NCBI GenBank assembly: GCA_907163375.1
Contig: CAJQUW010011251.1
Coordinates: 1-64,000 of the forward strand
Length of the DNA: 64,000 nucleotides
Origin: Prostheceraeus crozeri
Taxonomy: Eukaryota > Platyhelminthes > Polycladida > Euryleptidae
Direction: 5' to 3'
How positions within the stretch are numbered: the stretch's first letter is position 1; each line of letters starts with the position of its first letter. A model generated the notes under the pieces. The model saw nothing but the letters and a program-made list of their open reading frames with translations, did no database searches and had not been told where the DNA came from. Shown here piece by piece: positions 14,401-29,400 of this stretch. The translations under genes and the position numbers were made by a program.

Positions 14401-17400
14401 AAAGCAATTGTCGTCATTGAGGAAACTCTGGCACAAGAAACTCTAGTCATCTACAAGACGTTGAAAAGGAAGAACAGCATAGCTATCGAGTTGACTCAAA
14501 CTTTGAGAATACAAGCCAAAGCAATTGTCGTCATTGAGGAAACTCTGGCACAAGAAACTCTAGTCATCTACAAGACGTTGAAAAGGAAGAACAGCATAGC
14601 TATCGAGTTGACTCAAACTTTGAGAATACAAGCCAAAGCAATTGTCGTCATTGAGGAAACTCTGGCACAAGAAACTCTAGTCATCTACAAGACGTTGAAA
14701 AGGAAGAACAGCATAGCTATCGAGTTGACTCAAACTTTGAGAATACAAGCCAAAGCAATTGTCGTCATTGAGGAAACTCTGGCACAAGAAACTCTAGTCA
14801 TCTACAAGACGTTGAAAAGGAAGAACAGCATAGCTATCGAGTTGACTCAAACTTTGAGAATACAAGCCAAAGCAATTGTCGTCATTGAGGAAACTCTGGC
14901 ACAAGAAACTCTAGTCATCTACAAGACGTTGAAAAGGAAGAACAGCATAGCTATCGAGTTGACTCAAACTTTGAGAATACAAGCCAAAGCAATTGTCGTC
15001 ATTGAGGAAACTCTGGCACAAGAAACTCTAGTCATCTACAAGACGTTGAAAAGGAAGAACAGCATAGCTATCGAGTTGACTCAAACTTTGAGAATACAAG
15101 CCAAAGCAATTGTCGTCATTGAGGAAACTCTGGCACAAGAAACTCTAGTCATCTACAAGACGTTGAAAAGGAAGAACAGCATAGCTATCGAGTTGACTCA
15201 AACTTTGAGAATACAAGCCAAAGCAATTGTCGTCATTGAGGAAACTCTGGCACAAGAAACTCTAGTCATCTACAAGACGTTGAAAAGGAAGAACAGCATA
15301 GCTATCGAGTTGACTCAAACTTTGAGAATACAAGCCAAAGCAATTGTCGTCATTGAGGAAACTCTGGCACAAGAAACTCTAGTCATCTACAAGACGTTGA
15401 AAAGGAAGAACAGCATAGCTATCGAGTTGACTCAAACTTTGAGAATACAAGCCAAAGCAATTGTCGTCATTGAGGAAACTCTGGCACAAGAAACTCTAGT
15501 CATCTACAAGACGTTGAAAAGGAAGAACAGCATAGCTATCGAGTTGACTCAAACTTTGAGAATACAAGCCAAAGCAATTGTCGTCATTGAGGAAACTCTG
15601 GCACAAGAAACTCTAGTCATCTACAAGACGTTGAAAAGGAAGAACAGCATAGCTATCGAGTTGACTCAAACTTTGAGAATACAAGCCAAAGCAATTGTCG
15701 TCATTGAGGAAACTCTGGCACAAGAAACTCTAGTCATCTACAAGACGTTGAAAAGGAAGAACAGCATAGCTATCGAGTTGACTCAAACTTTGAGAATACA
15801 AGCCAAAGCAATTGTCGCCATTGAGGAAACTCTGGCACAAGAAACTCTAGTCATCTACAAGACGTTGAAAAGGAAGAACAGCATAGCTATCGAGTTGACT
15901 CAAACTTTGAGAATACAAGCCAAAGCAATTGTCGTCATTGAGGAAACTCTGGCACAAGAAACTCTAGTCATCTACAAGACGTTGAAAAGGAAGAACAGCA
16001 TAGCTATCGAGTTGACTCAAACTTTGAGAATACAAGCCAAAGCAATTGTCGTCATTGAGGAAACTCTGGCACAAGAAACTCTAGTCATCTACAAGACGTT
16101 GAAAAGGAAGAACAGCATAGCTATCGAGTTGACTCAAACTTTGAGAATACAAGCCAAAGCAATTGTCGTCATTGAGGAAACTCTGGCACAAGAAACTCTA
16201 GTCATCTACAAGACGTTGAAAAGGAAGAACAGCATAGCTATCGAGTTGACTCAAACTTTGAGAATACAAGCCAAAGCAATTGTCGTCATTGAGGAAACTC
16301 TGGCACAAGAAACTCTAGTCATCTACAAGACGTTGAAAAGGAAGAACAGCATAGCTATCGAGTTGACTCAAACTTTGAGAATACAAGCCAAAGCAATTGT
16401 CGTCATTGAGGAAACTCTGGCACAAGAAACTCTAGTCATCTACAAGACGTTGAAAAGGAAGAACAGCATAGCTATCGAGTTGACTCAAACTTTGAGAATA
16501 CAAGCCAAAGCAATTGTCGTCATTGAGGAAACTCTGGCACAAGAAACTCTAGTCATCTACAAGACGTTGAAAAGGAAGAACAGCATAGCTATCGAGTTGA
16601 CTCAAACTTTGAGAATACAAGCCAAAGCAATTGTCGTCATTGAGGAAACTCTGGCACAAGAAACTCTAGTCATCTACAAGACGTTGAAAAGGAAGAACAG
16701 CATAGCTATCGAGTTGACTCAAACTTTGAGAATACAAGCCAAAGCAATTGTCGTCATTGAGGAAACTCTGGCACAAGAAACTCTAGTCATCTACAAGACG
16801 TTGAAAAGGAAGAACAGCATAGCTATCGAGTTGACTCAAACTTTGAGAATACAAGCCAAAGCAATTGTCGTCATTGAGGAAACTCTGGCACAAGAAACTC
16901 TAGTCATCTACAAGACGTTGAAAAGGAAGAACAGCATAGCTATCGAGTTGACTCAAACTTTGAGAATACAAGCCAAAGCAATTGTCGTCATTGAGGAAAC
17001 TCTGGCACAAGAAACTCTAGTCATCTACAAGACGTTGAAAAGGAAGAACAGCATAGCTATCGAGTTGACTCAAACTTTGAGAATACAAGCCAAAGCAATT
17101 GTCGTCATTGAGGAAACTCTGGCACAAGAAACTCTAGTCATCTACAAGACGTTGAAAAGGAAGAACAGCATAGCTATCGAGTTGACTCAAACTTTGAGAA
17201 TACAAGCCAAAGCAATTGTCGTCATTGAGGAAACTCTGGCACAAGAAACTCTAGTCATCTACAAGACGTTGAAAAGGAAGAACAGCATAGCTATCGAGTT
17301 GACTCAAACTTTGAGAATACAAGCCAAAGCAATTGTCGTCATTGAGGAAACTCTGGCACAAGAAACTCTAGTCATCTACAAGACGTTGAAAAGGAAGAAC

Positions 17401-20400
17401 AGCATAGCTATCGAGTTGACTCAAACTTTGAGAATACAAGCCAAAGCAATTGTCGTCATTGAGGAAACTCTGGCACAAGAAACTCTAGTCATCTACAAGA
17501 CGTTGAAAAGGAAGAACAGCATAGCTATCGAGTTGACTCAAACTTTGAGAATACAAGCCAAAGCAATTGTCGTCATTGAGGAAACTCTGGCACAAGAAAC
17601 TCTAGTCATCTACAAGACGTTGAAAAGGAAGAACAGCATAGCTATCGAGTTGACTCAAACTTTGAGAATACAAGCCAAAGCAATTGTCGTCATTGAGGAA
17701 ACTCTGGCACAAGAAACTCTAGTCATCTACAAGACGTTGAAAAGGAAGAACAGCATAGCTATCGAGTTGACTCAAACTTTGAGAATACAAGCCAAAGCAA
17801 TTGTCGCCATTGAGGAAACTCTGGCACAAGAAACTCTAGTCATCTACAAGACGTTGAAAAGGAAGAACAGCATAGCTATCGAGTTGACTCAAACTTTGAG
17901 AATACAAGCCAAAGCAATTGTCGTCATTGAGGAAACTCTGGCACAAGAAACTCTAGTCATCTACAAGACGTTGAAAAGGAAGAACAGCATAGCTATCGAG
18001 TTGACTCAAACTTTGAGAATACAAGCCAAAGCAATTGTCGCCATTGAGGAAACTCTGGCACAAGAAACTCTAGTCATCTACAAGACGTTGAAAAGGAAGA
18101 ACAGCATAGCTATCGAGTTGACTCAAACTTTGAGAATACAAGCCAAAGCAATTGTCGTCATTGAGGAAACTCTGGCACAAGAAACTCTAGTCATCTACAA
18201 GACGTTGAAAAGGAAGAACAGCATAGCTATCGAGTTGACTCAAACTTTGAGAATACAAGCCAAAGCAATTGTCGTCATTGAGGAAACTCTGGCACAAGAA
18301 ACTCTAGTCATCTACAAGACGTTGAAAAGGAAGAACAGCATAGCTATCGAGTTGACTCAAACTTTGAGAATACAAGCCAAAGCAATTGTCGTCATTGAGG
18401 AAACTCTGGCACAAGAAACTCTAGTCATCTACAAGACGTTGAAAAGGAAGAACAGCATAGCTATCGAGTTGACTCAAACTTTGAGAATACAAGCCAAAGC
18501 AATTGTCGTCATTGAGGAAACTCTGGCACAAGAAACTCTAGTCATCTACAAGACGTTGAAAAGGAAGAACAGCATAGCTATCGAGTTGACTCAAACTTTG
18601 AGAATACAAGCCAAAGCAATTGTCGTCATTGAGGAAACTCTGGCACAAGAAACTCTAGTCATCTACAAGACGTTGAAAAGGAAGAACAGCATAGCTATCG
18701 AGTTGACTCAAACTTTGAGAATACAAGCCAAAGCAATTGTCGTCATTGAGGAAACTCTGGCACAAGAAACTCTAGTCATCTACAAGACGTTGAAAAGGAA
18801 GAACAGCATAGCTATCGAGTTGACTCAAACTTTGAGAATACAAGCCAAAGCAATTGTCGTCATTGAGGAAACTCTGGCACAAGAAACTCTAGTCATCTAC
18901 AAGACGTTGAAAAGGAAGAACAGCATAGCTATCGAGTTGACTCAAACTTTGAGAATACAAGCCAAAGCAATTGTCGTCATTGAGGAAACTCTGGCACAAG
19001 AAACTCTAGTCATCTACAAGACGTTGAAAAGGAAGAACAGCATAGCTATCGAGTTGACTCAAACTTTGAGAATACAAGCCAAAGCAATTGTCGTCATTGA
19101 GGAAACTCTGGCACAAGAAACTCTAGTCATCTACAAGACGTTGAAAAGGAAGAACAGCATAGCTATCGAGTTGACTCAAACTTTGAGAATACAAGCCAAA
19201 GCAATTGTCGTCATTGAGGAAACTCTGGCACAAGAAACTCTAGTCATCTACAAGACGTTGAAAAGGAAGAACAGCATAGCTATCGAGTTGACTCAAACTT
19301 TGAGAATACAAGCCAAAGCAATTGTCGTCATTGAGGAAACTCTGGCACAAGAAACTCTAGTCATCTACAAGACGTTGAAAAGGAAGAACAGCATAGCTAT
19401 CGAGTTGACTCAAACTTTGAGAATACAAGCCAAAGCAATTGTCGCCATTGAGGAAACTCTCTGGCACAAGAAACTCTAGTCATCTACAAGACGTTGAAAA
19501 GGAAGAACAGCATAGCTATCGAGTTGACTCAAACTTTGAGAATACAAGCCAAAGCAATTGTCGTCATTGAGGAAACTCTGGCACAAGAAACTCTAGTCAT
19601 CTACAAGACGTTGAAAAGGAAGAACAGCATAGCTATCGAGTTGACTCAAACTTTGAGAATACAAGCCAAAGCAATTGTCGTCATTGAGGAAACTCTGGCA
19701 CAAGAAACTCTAGTCATCTACAAGACGTTGAAAAGGAAGAACAGCATAGCTATCGAGTTGACTCAAACTTTGAGAATACAAGCCAAAGCAATTGTCGTCA
19801 TTGAGGAAACTCTGGCACAAGAAACTCTAGTCATCTACAAGACGTTGAAAAGGAAGAACAGCATAGCTATCGAGTTGACTCAAACTTTGAGAATACAAGC
19901 CAAAGCAATTGTCGTCATTGAGGAAACTCTGGCACAAGAAACTCTAGTCATCTACAAGACGTTGAAAAGGAAGAACAGCATAGCTATCGAGTTGACTCAA
20001 ACTTTGAGAATACAAGCCAAAGCAATTGTCGTCATTGAGGAAACTCTGGCACAAGAAACTCTAGTCATCTACAAGACGTTGAAAAGGAAGAACAGCATAG
20101 CTATCGAGTTGACTCAAACTTTGAGAATACAAGCCAAAGCAATTGTCGTCATTGAGGAAACTCTGGCACAAGAAACTCTAGTCATCTACAAGACGTTGAA
20201 AAGGAAGAACAGCATAGCTATCGAGTTGACTCAAACTTTGAGAATACAAGCCAAAGCAATTGTCGTCATTGAGGAAACTCTGGCACAAGAAACTCTAGTC
20301 ATCTACAAGACGTTGAAAAGGAAGAACAGCATAGCTATCGAGTTGACTCAAACTTTGAGAATACAAGCCAAAGCAATTGTCGTCATTGAGGAAACTCTGG

Positions 20401-23400
20401 CACAAGAAACTCTAGTCATCTACAAGACGTTGAAAAGGAAGAACAGCATAGCTATCGAGTTGACTCAAACTTTGAGAATACAAGCCAAAGCAATTGTCGT
20501 CATTGAGGAAACTCTCTGGCACAAGAAACTCTAGTCATCTACAAGACGTTGAAAAGGAAGAACAGCATAGCTATCGAGTTGACTCAAACTTTGAGAATAC
20601 AAGCCAAAGCAATTGTCGTCATTGAGGAAACTCTGGCACAAGAAACTCTAGTCATCTACAAGACGTTGAAAAGGAAGAACAGCATAGCTATCGAGTTGAC
20701 TCAAACTTTGAGAATACAAGCCAAAGCAATTGTCGTCATTGAGGAAACTCTGGCACAAGAAACTCTAGTCATCTACAAGACGTTGAAAAGGAAGAACAGC
20801 ATAGCTATCGAGTTGACTCAAACTTTGAGAATACAAGCCAAAGCAATTGTCGTCATTGAGGAAACTCTGGCACAAGAAACTCTAGTCATCTACAAGACGT
20901 TGAAAAGGAAGAACAGCATAGCTATCGAGTTGACTCAAACTTTGAGAATACAAGCCAAAGCAATTGTCGTCATTGAGGAAACTCTGGCACAAGAAACTCT
21001 AGTCATCTACAAGACGTTGAAAAGGAAGAACAGCATAGCTATCGAGTTGACTCAAACTTTGAGAATACAAGCCAAAGCAATTGTCGTCATTGAGGAAACT
21101 CTGGCACAAGAAACTCTAGTCATCTACAAGACGTTGAAAAGGAAGAACAGCATAGCTATCGAGTTGACTCAAACTTTGAGAATACAAGCCAAAGCAATTG
21201 TCGCCATTGAGGAAACTCTGGCACAAGAAACTCTAGTCATCTACAAGACGTTGAAAAGGAAGAACAGCATAGCTATCGAGTTGACTCAAACTTTGAGAAT
21301 ACAAGCCAAAGCAATTGTCGTCATTGAGGAAACTCTGGCACAAGAAACTCTAGTCATCTACAAGACGTTGAAAAGGAAGAACAGCATAGCTATCGAGTTG
21401 ACTCAAACTTTGAGAATACAAGCCAAAGCAATTGTCGTCATTGAGGAAACTCTGGCACAAGAAACTCTAGTCATCTACAAGACGTTGAAAAGGAAGAACA
21501 GCATAGCTATCGAGTTGACTCAAACTTTGAGAATACAAGCCAAAGCAATTGTCGTCATTGAGGAAACTCTGGCACAAGAAACTCTAGTCATCTACAAGAC
21601 GTTGAAAAGGAAGAACAGCATAGCTATCGAGTTGACTCAAACTTTGAGAATACAAGCCAAAGCAATTGTCGTCATTGAGGAAACTCTGGCACAAGAAACT
21701 CTAGTCATCTACAAGACGTTGAAAAGGAAGAACAGCATAGCTATCGAGTTGACTCAAACTTTGAGAATACAAGCCAAAGCAATTGTCGTCATTGAGGAAA
21801 CTCTGGCACAAGAAACTCTAGTCATCTACAAGACGTTGAAAAGGAAGAACAGCATAGCTATCGAGTTGACTCAAACTTTGAGAATACAAGCCAAAGCAAT
21901 TGTCGTCATTGAGGAAACTCTGGCACAAGAAACTCTAGTCATCTACAAGACGTTGAAAAGGAAGAACAGCATAGCTATCGAGTTGACTCAAACTTTGAGA
22001 ATACAAGCCAAAGCAATTGTCGTCATTGAGGAAACTCTGGCACAAGAAACTCTAGTCATCTACAAGACGTTGAAAAGGAAGAACAGCATAGCTATCGAGT
22101 TGACTCAAACTTTGAGAATACAAGCCAAAGCAATTGTCGTCATTGAGGAAACTCTGGCACAAGAAACTCTAGTCATCTACAAGACGTTGAAAAGGAAGAA
22201 CAGCATAGCTATCGAGTTGACTCAAACTTTGAGAATACAAGCCAAAGCAATTGTCGCCATTGAGGAAACTCTCTGGCACAAGAAACTCTAGTCATCTACA
22301 AGACGTTGAAAAGGAAGAACAGCATAGCTATCGAGTTGACTCAAACTTTGAGAATACAAGCCAAAGCAATTGTCGTCATTGAGGAAACTCTGGCACAAGA
22401 AACTCTAGTCATCTACAAGACGTTGAAAAGGAAGAACAGCATAGCTATCGAGTTGACTCAAACTTTGAGAATACAAGCCAAAGCAATTGTCGTCATTGAG
22501 GAAACTCTGGCACAAGAAACTCTAGTCATCTACAAGACGTTGAAAAGGAAGAACAGCATAGCTATCGAGTTGACTCAAACTTTGAGAATACAAGCCAAAG
22601 CAATTGTCGTCATTGAGGAAACTCTGGCACAAGAAACTCTAGTCATCTACAAGACGTTGAAAAGGAAGAACAGCATAGCTATCGAGTTGACTCAAACTTT
22701 GAGAATACAAGCCAAAGCAATTGTCGTCATTGAGGAAACTCTCTGGCACAAGAAACTCTAGTCATCTACAAGACGTTGAAAAGGAAGAACAGCATAGCTA
22801 TCGAGTTGACTCAAACTTTGAGAATACAAGCCAAAGCAATTGTCGTCATTGAGGAAACTCTGGCACAAGAAACTCTAGTCATCTACAAGACGTTGAAAAG
22901 GAAGAACAGCATAGCTATCGAGTTGACTCAAACTTTGAGAATACAAGCCAAAGCAATTGTCGTCATTGAGGAAACTCTGGCACAAGAAACTCTAGTCATC
23001 TACAAGACGTTGAAAAGGAAGAACAGCATAGCTATCGAGTTGACTCAAACTTTGAGAATACAAGCCAAAGCAATTGTCGTCATTGAGGAAACTCTGGCAC
23101 AAGAAACTCTAGTCATCTACAAGACGTTGAAAAGGAAGAACAGCATAGCTATCGAGTTGACTCAAACTTTGAGAATACAAGCCAAAGCAATTGTCGTCAT
23201 TGAGGAAACTCTGGCACAAGAAACTCTAGTCATCTACAAGACGTTGAAAAGGAAGAACAGCATAGCTATCGAGTTGACTCAAACTTTGAGAATACAAGCC
23301 AAAGCAATTGTCGTCATTGAGGAAACTCTGGCACAAGAAACTCTAGTCATCTACAAGACGTTGAAAAGGAAGAACAGCATAGCTATCGAGTTGACTCAAA

Positions 23401-26400
23401 CTTTGAGAATACAAGCCAAAGCAATTGTCGTCATTGAGGAAACTCTGGCACAAGAAACTCTAGTCATCTACAAGACGTTGAAAAGGAAGAACAGCATAGC
23501 TATCGAGTTGACTCAAACTTTGAGAATACAAGCCAAAGCAATTGTCGTCATTGAGGAAACTCTGGCACAAGAAACTCTAGTCATCTACAAGACGTTGAAA
23601 AGGAAGAACAGCATAGCTATCGAGTTGACTCAAACTTTGAGAATACAAGCCAAAGCAATTGTCGTCATTGAGGAAACTCTGGCACAAGAAACTCTAGTCA
23701 TCTACAAGACGTTGAAAAGGAAGAACAGCATAGCTATCGAGTTGACTCAAACTTTGAGAATACAAGCCAAAGCAATTGTCGTCATTGAGGAAACTCTGGC
23801 ACAAGAAACTCTAGTCATCTACAAGACGTTGAAAAGGAAGAACAGCATAGCTATCGAGTTGACTCAAACTTTGAGAATACAAGCCAAAGCAATTGTCGTC
23901 ATTGAGGAAACTCTGGCACAAGAAACTCTAGTCATCTACAAGACGTTGAAAAGGAAGAACAGCATAGCTATCGAGTTGACTCAAACTTTGAGAATACAAG
24001 CCAAAGCAATTGTCGTCATTGAGGAAACTCTGGCACAAGAAACTCTAGTCATCTACAAGACGTTGAAAAGGAAGAACAGCATAGCTATCGAGTTGACTCA
24101 AACTTTGAGAATACAAGCCAAAGCAATTGTCGTCATTGAGGAAACTCTCTGGCACAAGAAACTCTAGTCATCTACAAGACGTTGAAAAGGAAGAACAGCA
24201 TAGCTATCGAGTTGACTCAAACTTTGAGAATACAAGCCAAAGCAATTGTCGTCATTGAGGAAACTCTGGCACAAGAAACTCTAGTCATCTACAAGACGTT
24301 GAAAAGGAAGAACAGCATAGCTATCGAGTTGACTCAAACTTTGAGAATACAAGCCAAAGCAATTGTCGTCATTGAGGAAACTCTGGCACAAGAAACTCTA
24401 GTCATCTACAAGACGTTGAAAAGGAAGAACAGCATAGCTATCGAGTTGACTCAAACTTTGAGAATACAAGCCAAAGCAATTGTCGTCATTGAGGAAACTC
24501 TGGCACAAGAAACTCTAGTCATCTACAAGACGTTGAAAAGGAAGAACAGCATAGCTATCGAGTTGACTCAAACTTTGAGAATACAAGCCAAAGCAATTGT
24601 CGTCATTGAGGAAACTCTCTGGCACAAGAAACTCTAGTCATCTACAAGACGTTGAAAAGGAAGAACAGCATAGCTATCGAGTTGACTCAAACTTTGAGAA
24701 TACAAGCCAAAGCAATTGTCGCCATTGAGGAAACTCTCTGGCACAAGAAACTCTAGTCATCTACAAGACGTTGAAAAGGAAGAACAGCATAGCTATCGAG
24801 TTGACTCAAACTTTGAGAATACAAGCCAAAGCAATTGTCGTCATTGAGGAAACTCTGGCACAAGAAACTCTAGTCATCTACAAGACGTTGAAAAGGAAGA
24901 ACAGCATAGCTATCGAGTTGACTCAAACTTTGAGAATACAAGCCAAAGCAATTGTCGTCATTGAGGAAACTCTGGCACAAGAAACTCTAGTCATCTACAA
25001 GACGTTGAAAAGGAAGAACAGCATAGCTATCGAGTTGACTCAAACTTTGAGAATACAAGCCAAAGCAATTGTCGTCATTGAGGAAACTCTGGCACAAGAA
25101 ACTCTAGTCATCTACAAGACGTTGAAAAGGAAGAACAGCATAGCTATCGAGTTGACTCAAACTTTGAGAATACAAGCCAAAGCAATTGTCGTCATTGAGG
25201 AAACTCTGGCACAAGAAACTCTAGTCATCTACAAGACGTTGAAAAGGAAGAACAGCATAGCTATCGAGTTGACTCAAACTTTGAGAATACAAGCCAAAGC
25301 AATTGTCGTCATTGAGGAAACTCTCTGGCACAAGAAACTCTAGTCATCTACAAGACGTTGAAAAGGAAGAACAGCATAGCTATCGAGTTGACTCAAACTT
25401 TGAGAATACAAGCCAAAGCAATTGTCGTCATTGAGGAAACTCTCTGGCACAAGAAACTCTAGTCATCTACAAGACGTTGAAAAGGAAGAACAGCATAGCT
25501 ATCGAGTTGACTCAAACTTTGAGAATACAAGCCAAAGCAATTGTCGTCATTGAGGAAACTCTCTGGCACAAGAAACTCTAGTCATCTACAAGACGTTGAA
25601 AAGGAAGAACAGCATAGCTATCGAGTTGACTCAAACTTTGAGAATACAAGCCAAAGCAATTGTCGCCATTGAGGAAACTCTGGCACAAGAAACTCTAGTC
25701 ATCTACAAGACGTTGAAAAGGAAGAACAGCATAGCTATCGAGTTGACTCAAACTTTGAGAATACAAGCCAAAGCAATTGTCGTCATTGAGGAAACTCTGG
25801 CACAAGAAACTCTAGTCATCTACAAGACGTTGAAAAGGAAGAACAGCATAGCTATCGAGTTGACTCAAACTTTGAGAATACAAGCCAAAGCAATTGTCGT
25901 CATTGAGGAAACTCTGGCACAAGAAACTCTAGTCATCTACAAGACGTTGAAAAGGAAGAACAGCATAGCTATCGAGTTGACTCAAACTTTGAGAATACAA
26001 GCCAAAGCAATTGTCGTCATTGAGGAAACTCTGGCACAAGAAACTCTAGTCATCTACAAGACGTTGAAAAGGAAGAACAGCATAGCTATCGAGTTGACTC
26101 AAACTTTGAGAATACAAGCCAAAGCAATTGTCGCCATTGAGGAAACTCTGGCACAAGAAACTCTAGTCATCTACAAGACGTTGAAAAGGAAGAACAGCAT
26201 AGCTATCGAGTTGACTCAAACTTTGAGAATACAAGCCAAAGCAATTGTCGTCATTGAGGAAACTCTGGCACAAGAAACTCTAGTCATCTACAAGACGTTG
26301 AAAAGGAAGAACAGCATAGCTATCGAGTTGACTCAAACTTTGAGAATACAAGCCAAAGCAATTGTCGTCATTGAGGAAACTCTGGCACAAGAAACTCTAG

Positions 26401-29400
26401 TCATCTACAAGACGTTGAAAAGGAAGAACAGCATAGCTATCGAGTTGACTCAAACTTTGAGAATACAAGCCAAAGCAATTGTCGTCATTGAGGAAACTCT
26501 GGCACAAGAAACTCTAGTCATCTACAAGACGTTGAAAAGGAAGAACAGCATAGCTATCGAGTTGACTCAAACTTTGAGAATACAAGCCAAAGCAATTGTC
26601 GTCATTGAGGAAACTCTGGCACAAGAAACTCTAGTCATCTACAAGACGTTGAAAAGGAAGAACAGCATAGCTATCGAGTTGACTCAAACTTTGAGAATAC
26701 AAGCCAAAGCAATTGTCGCCATTGAGGAAACTCTGGCACAAGAAACTCTAGTCATCTACAAGACGTTGAAAAGGAAGAACAGCATAGCTATCGAGTTGAC
26801 TCAAACTTTGAGAATACAAGCCAAAGCAATTGTCGTCATTGAGGAAACTCTGGCACAAGAAACTCTAGTCATCTACAAGACGTTGAAAAGGAAGAACAGC
26901 ATAGCTATCGAGTTGACTCAAACTTTGAGAATACAAGCCAAAGCAATTGTCGTCATTGAGGAAACTCTGGCACAAGAAACTCTAGTCATCTACAAGACGT
27001 TGAAAAGGAAGAACAGCATAGCTATCGAGTTGACTCAAACTTTGAGAATACAAGCCAAAGCAATTGTCGTCATTGAGGAAACTCTGGCACAAGAAACTCT
27101 AGTCATCTACAAGACGTTGAAAAGGAAGAACAGCATAGCTATCGAGTTGACTCAAACTTTGAGAATACAAGCCAAAGCAATTGTCGTCATTGAGGAAACT
27201 CTGGCACAAGAAACTCTAGTCATCTACAAGACGTTGAAAAGGAAGAACAGCATAGCTATCGAGTTGACTCAAACTTTGAGAATACAAGCCAAAGCAATTG
27301 TCGTCATTGAGGAAACTCTGGCACAAGAAACTCTAGTCATCTACAAGACGTTGAAAAGGAAGAACAGCATAGCTATCGAGTTGACTCAAACTTTGAGAAT
27401 ACAAGCCAAAGCAATTGTCGTCATTGAGGAAACTCTGGCACAAGAAACTCTAGTCATCTACAAGACGTTGAAAAGGAAGAACAGCATAGCTATCGAGTTG
27501 ACTCAAACTTTGAGAATACAAGCCAAAGCAATTGTCGTCATTGAGGAAACTCTGGCACAAGAAACTCTAGTCATCTACAAGACGTTGAAAAGGAAGAACA
27601 GCATAGCTATCGAGTTGACTCAAACTTTGAGAATACAAGCCAAAGCAATTGTCGTCATTGAGGAAACTCTGGCACAAGAAACTCTAGTCATCTACAAGAC
27701 GTTGAAAAGGAAGAACAGCATAGCTATCGAGTTGACTCAAACTTTGAGAATACAAGCCAAAGCAATTGTCGTCATTGAGGAAACTCTCTGGCACAAGAAA
27801 CTCTAGTCATCTACAAGACGTTGAAAAGGAAGAACAGCATAGCTATCGAGTTGACTCAAACTTTGAGAATACAAGCCAAAGCAATTGTCGCCATTGAGGA
27901 AACTCTGGCACAAGAAACTCTAGTCATCTACAAGACGTTGAAAAGGAAGAACAGCATAGCTATCGAGTTGACTCAAACTTTGAGAATACAAGCCAAAGCA
28001 ATTGTCGTCATTGAGGAAACTCTGGCACAAGAAACTCTAGTCATCTACAAGACGTTGAAAAGGAAGAACAGCATAGCTATCGAGTTGACTCAAACTTTGA
28101 GAATACAAGCCAAAGCAATTGTCGTCATTGAGGAAACTCTGGCACAAGAAACTCTAGTCATCTACAAGACGTTGAAAAGGAAGAACAGCATAGCTATCGA
28201 GTTGACTCAAACTTTGAGAATACAAGCCAAAGCAATTGTCGTCATTGAGGAAACTCTGGCACAAGAAACTCTAGTCATCTACAAGACGTTGAAAAGGAAG
28301 AACAGCATAGCTATCGAGTTGACTCAAACTTTGAGAATACAAGCCAAAGCAATTGTCGTCATTGAGGAAACTCTCTGGCACAAGAAACTCTAGTCATCTA
28401 CAAGACGTTGAAAAGGAAGAACAGCATAGCTATCGAGTTGACTCAAACTTTGAGAATACAAGCCAAAGCAATTGTCGCCATTGAGGAAACTCTGGCACAA
28501 GAAACTCTAGTCATCTACAAGACGTTGAAAAAGGAAGAACAGCATAGCTATCGAGTTGACTCAAACTTTGAGAATACAAGCCAAAGCAATTGTCGTCATT
28601 GAGGAAACTCTGGCACAAGAAACTCTAGTCATCTACAAGACGTTGAAAAGGAAGAACAGCATAGCTATCGAGTTGACTCAAACTTTGAGAATACAAGCCA
28701 AAGCAATTGTCGCCATTGAGGAAACTCTGGCACAAGAAACTCTAGTCATCTACAAGACGTTGAAAAGGAAGAACAGCATAGCTATCGAGTTGACTCAAAC
28801 TTTGAGAATACAAGCCAAAGCAATTGTCGTCATTGAGGAAACTCTGGCACAAGAAACTCTAGTCATCTACAAGACGTTGAAAAGGAAGAACAGCATAGCT
28901 ATCGAGTTGACTCAAACTTTGAGAATACAAGCCAAAGCAATTGTCGTCATTGAGGAAACTCTGGCACAAGAAACTCTAGTCATCTACAAGACGTTGAAAA
29001 GGAAGAACAGCATAGCTATCGAGTTGACTCAAACTTTGAGAATACAAGCCAAAGCAATTGTCGTCATTGAGGAAACTCTCTGGCACAAGAAACTCTAGTC
29101 ATCTACAAGACGTTGAAAAGGAAGAACAGCATAGCTATCGAGTTGACTCAAACTTTGAGAATACAAGCCAAAGCAATTGTCGTCATTGAGGAAACTCTGG
29201 CACAAGAAACTCTAGTCATCTACAAGACGTTGAAAAGGAAGAACAGCATAGCTATCGAGTTGACTCAAACTTTGAGAATACAAGCCAAAGCAATTGTCGT
29301 CATTGAGGAAACTCTGGCACAAGAAACTCTAGTCATCTACAAGACGTTGAAAAGGAAGAACAGCATAGCTATCGAGTTGACTCAAACTTTGAGAATACAA

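Noticed and set aside
10600-19479. A 2959-codon open frame that looks like a giant repetitive protein
   Set aside because: It begins at TTG within a tandem unit that has no ATG on this strand, ends where a CT insertion shifts phase, and its variants show no bias toward silent changes. It is a by-product of a 117-base period with one stop-free frame.
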